From: Blastococcus carthaginiensis
GTDB taxonomy: Bacteria > Actinomycetota > Actinomycetes > Mycobacteriales > Geodermatophilaceae
Reading direction: 5' to 3'
DNA length: 64,000 nt
Assembly: GCF_030731085.1 (NCBI RefSeq)
Contig: NZ_JASNFN010000027.1
Coordinates: 1 to 64,000, forward strand
Position 1 is the stretch's first letter, and each line of letters begins with the position of its first letter. Of the stretch, positions 63,385 to 64,000 are shown one piece after another. A model generated the notes under the pieces. It ran no database searches. It saw nothing but the letters and a program-made list of their open reading frames with translations, and was not told where the DNA came from. Made by a program: the position numbers and the translations under genes.

Positions 63385-64000
63385 ATGTCCACGGAAGCCC
63401 CTGCGACGCTCGCCGCCTGGTTGCGCACCCGCAGCGACGAGCAGCTGCGCGCGTTGCTGGCGGCCCGGCCGGACGTCGCCCGCCCCGCCCCCTCCGACGT
63501 CGTCGCGCTGGCCAGCCGGCTCGCCGTCCCGGTGTCGGTCGACCGCGCCCTCGACGAGCTCGACGCCGCGACGCTGCAGGTGCTCGACGCCGTCCTGCTG
63601 GCGCCCACCGACGGGATGCCGCCCGACGCGCTGGTCGCCGCGCTGCCGGAGGTGCCCGATGAGGTGGTCGAGGCCGCCGTCGAGGCGCTCACCACGCGGG
63701 CGCTGCTGTGGGGCGACGACGTCCTGCACGCCCCCGACCCGGTGCGCCGCGCCGTCCGGCACCCCGCCGGGCTGGGCCGCCGGGCGGTCGACCTGCGGCT
63801 GCAGCTGCCCGCGGACCTCCCCGCGGCCGTCGCCGAGCTGGCTCCCGAGGAGCGCGCCGTCCTGGAGCGGCTGGCCGGCGACCGACCGGTCGGGCACCTC
63901 CCCGAGGCGCCGAACGGCGGGGCCACCCCGGCGCGGCGGCTGCTGCAGCGCGGCCTGCTGGCCCGCATCGACGCGCTGAACGTCGAGCTCCCCCGCGAGC
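63385..64000 (+). CDS. Helicase-associated domain protein, 3 prime truncated by window
   Basis: At least 205 residues; the gene runs past the window. Begins MSTEAPATLAAWLRTRSDEQLRALLAARPDVARPAPSDVVALASRLAVPVSVDRALDELDAATLQVLDAVLLA, the winged-helix region of the large actinobacterial helicase-associated (helicase_C_3) proteins, which in mycobacteria lie next to the XPB-type helicase gene. TAGCGT lies 7 bases before ATG 63385, so a leaderless start is likely. Confidence 0.85.
   Translation, partial: MSTEAPATLAAWLRTRSDEQLRALLAARPDVARPAPSDVVALASRLAVPVSVDRALDELDAATLQVLDAVLLAPTDGMPPDALVAALPEVPDEVVEAAVEALTTRALLWGDDVLHAPDPVRRAVRHPAGLGRRAVDLRLQLPADLPAAVAELAPEERAVLERLAGDRPVGHLPEAPNGGATPARRLLQRGLLARIDALNVELPRE

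Overview
The window is a 64 kb chromosomal piece of a very GC-rich actinobacterium. The supporting signs are near-exclusive G/C third codon positions, many GTG starts, a SepH division protein, an F420-type LLM oxidoreductase, a UdgX uracil-DNA glycosylase, a class-2 citrate synthase, and several small families (DUF5313, DUF2530, DUF3027, DUF2771) that are essentially actinobacterial. From gene content I would guess Geodermatophilaceae (Blastococcus, Geodermatophilus or Modestobacter type); this is inference, since no rRNA is present. I see no CRISPR array, prophage or plasmid functions.

Layout. 0.3-12 kb holds an AAA ATPase, DUF5313 protein, short AraC regulator and VOC protein, a compact UvrA-like ABC ATPase, a metal-efflux operon (CmtR-like ArsR sensor plus two different CDF transporters), an APC permease, an FmdB-like protein, a SAF-domain protein, MscL, a YbaK protein, and a VOC/thioesterase pair. 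12-16 kb is a minus-strand run: a two-domain MSMEG_6728-like protein, Sir2 deacylase, SRPBCC protein, small membrane protein, a LuxR-type regulator with a degenerate receiver, and tRNA-Arg(CCU). 16-28 kb carries a GNAT, the Nei DNA glycosylase, a secreted protein, a monooxygenase, an FprA-type reductase, ppc coupled to an IMPase-like gene, a TPR protein, the F420 enzyme and a two-gene ABC exporter. 28-38 kb carries UdgX, a GGDEF/EAL protein, a pdxH-MFS pair, citrate synthase, serC and a large hybrid sensor kinase that ends in an RsbW-like ATPase.

An IS110-family element sits at about 38.3-39.95 kb, with an array of hairpins upstream of its transposase that is a good candidate for a bridge RNA. 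From 40 to 64 kb come a circularly permuted ATP-grasp gene coupled to an S9 peptidase, sepH, a stress protein, a TrmH methyltransferase, a self-contained ABC-TetR operon, a thioesterase, an aldo/keto reductase, ThpR, a MarR-MFS pair, a purine permease, DUF2530, DUF3027, MFS, DUF2771, a cold-shock protein, two DUF202 membrane proteins, a 257-bp MITE-like element, a nucleotidyltransferase, an EEP hydrolase, an acyl-CoA synthetase operon and the beginning of a helicase-associated gene. The order serC, sepH, TrmH, MarR, DUF2530, MFS, DUF2771, Csp, helicase-associated protein resembles, from memory, the Rv0862c-Rv0889c region of Mycobacterium tuberculosis, so the right half looks like conserved backbone.

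Recurring design features are 4-base ATGA/GTGA overlaps within operons and a TANNNT or CAGGAT hexamer 6-7 bases before many start codons, which points to widespread leaderless transcription. The least ordinary items are the MITE inserted into overlapping convergent stop codons without altering either protein, the IS110 hairpin array, the MSMEG_6728/EVE-like fusion, the kinase-receiver-RsbW fusion, and a nested palindromic repeat at 50.0 kb.
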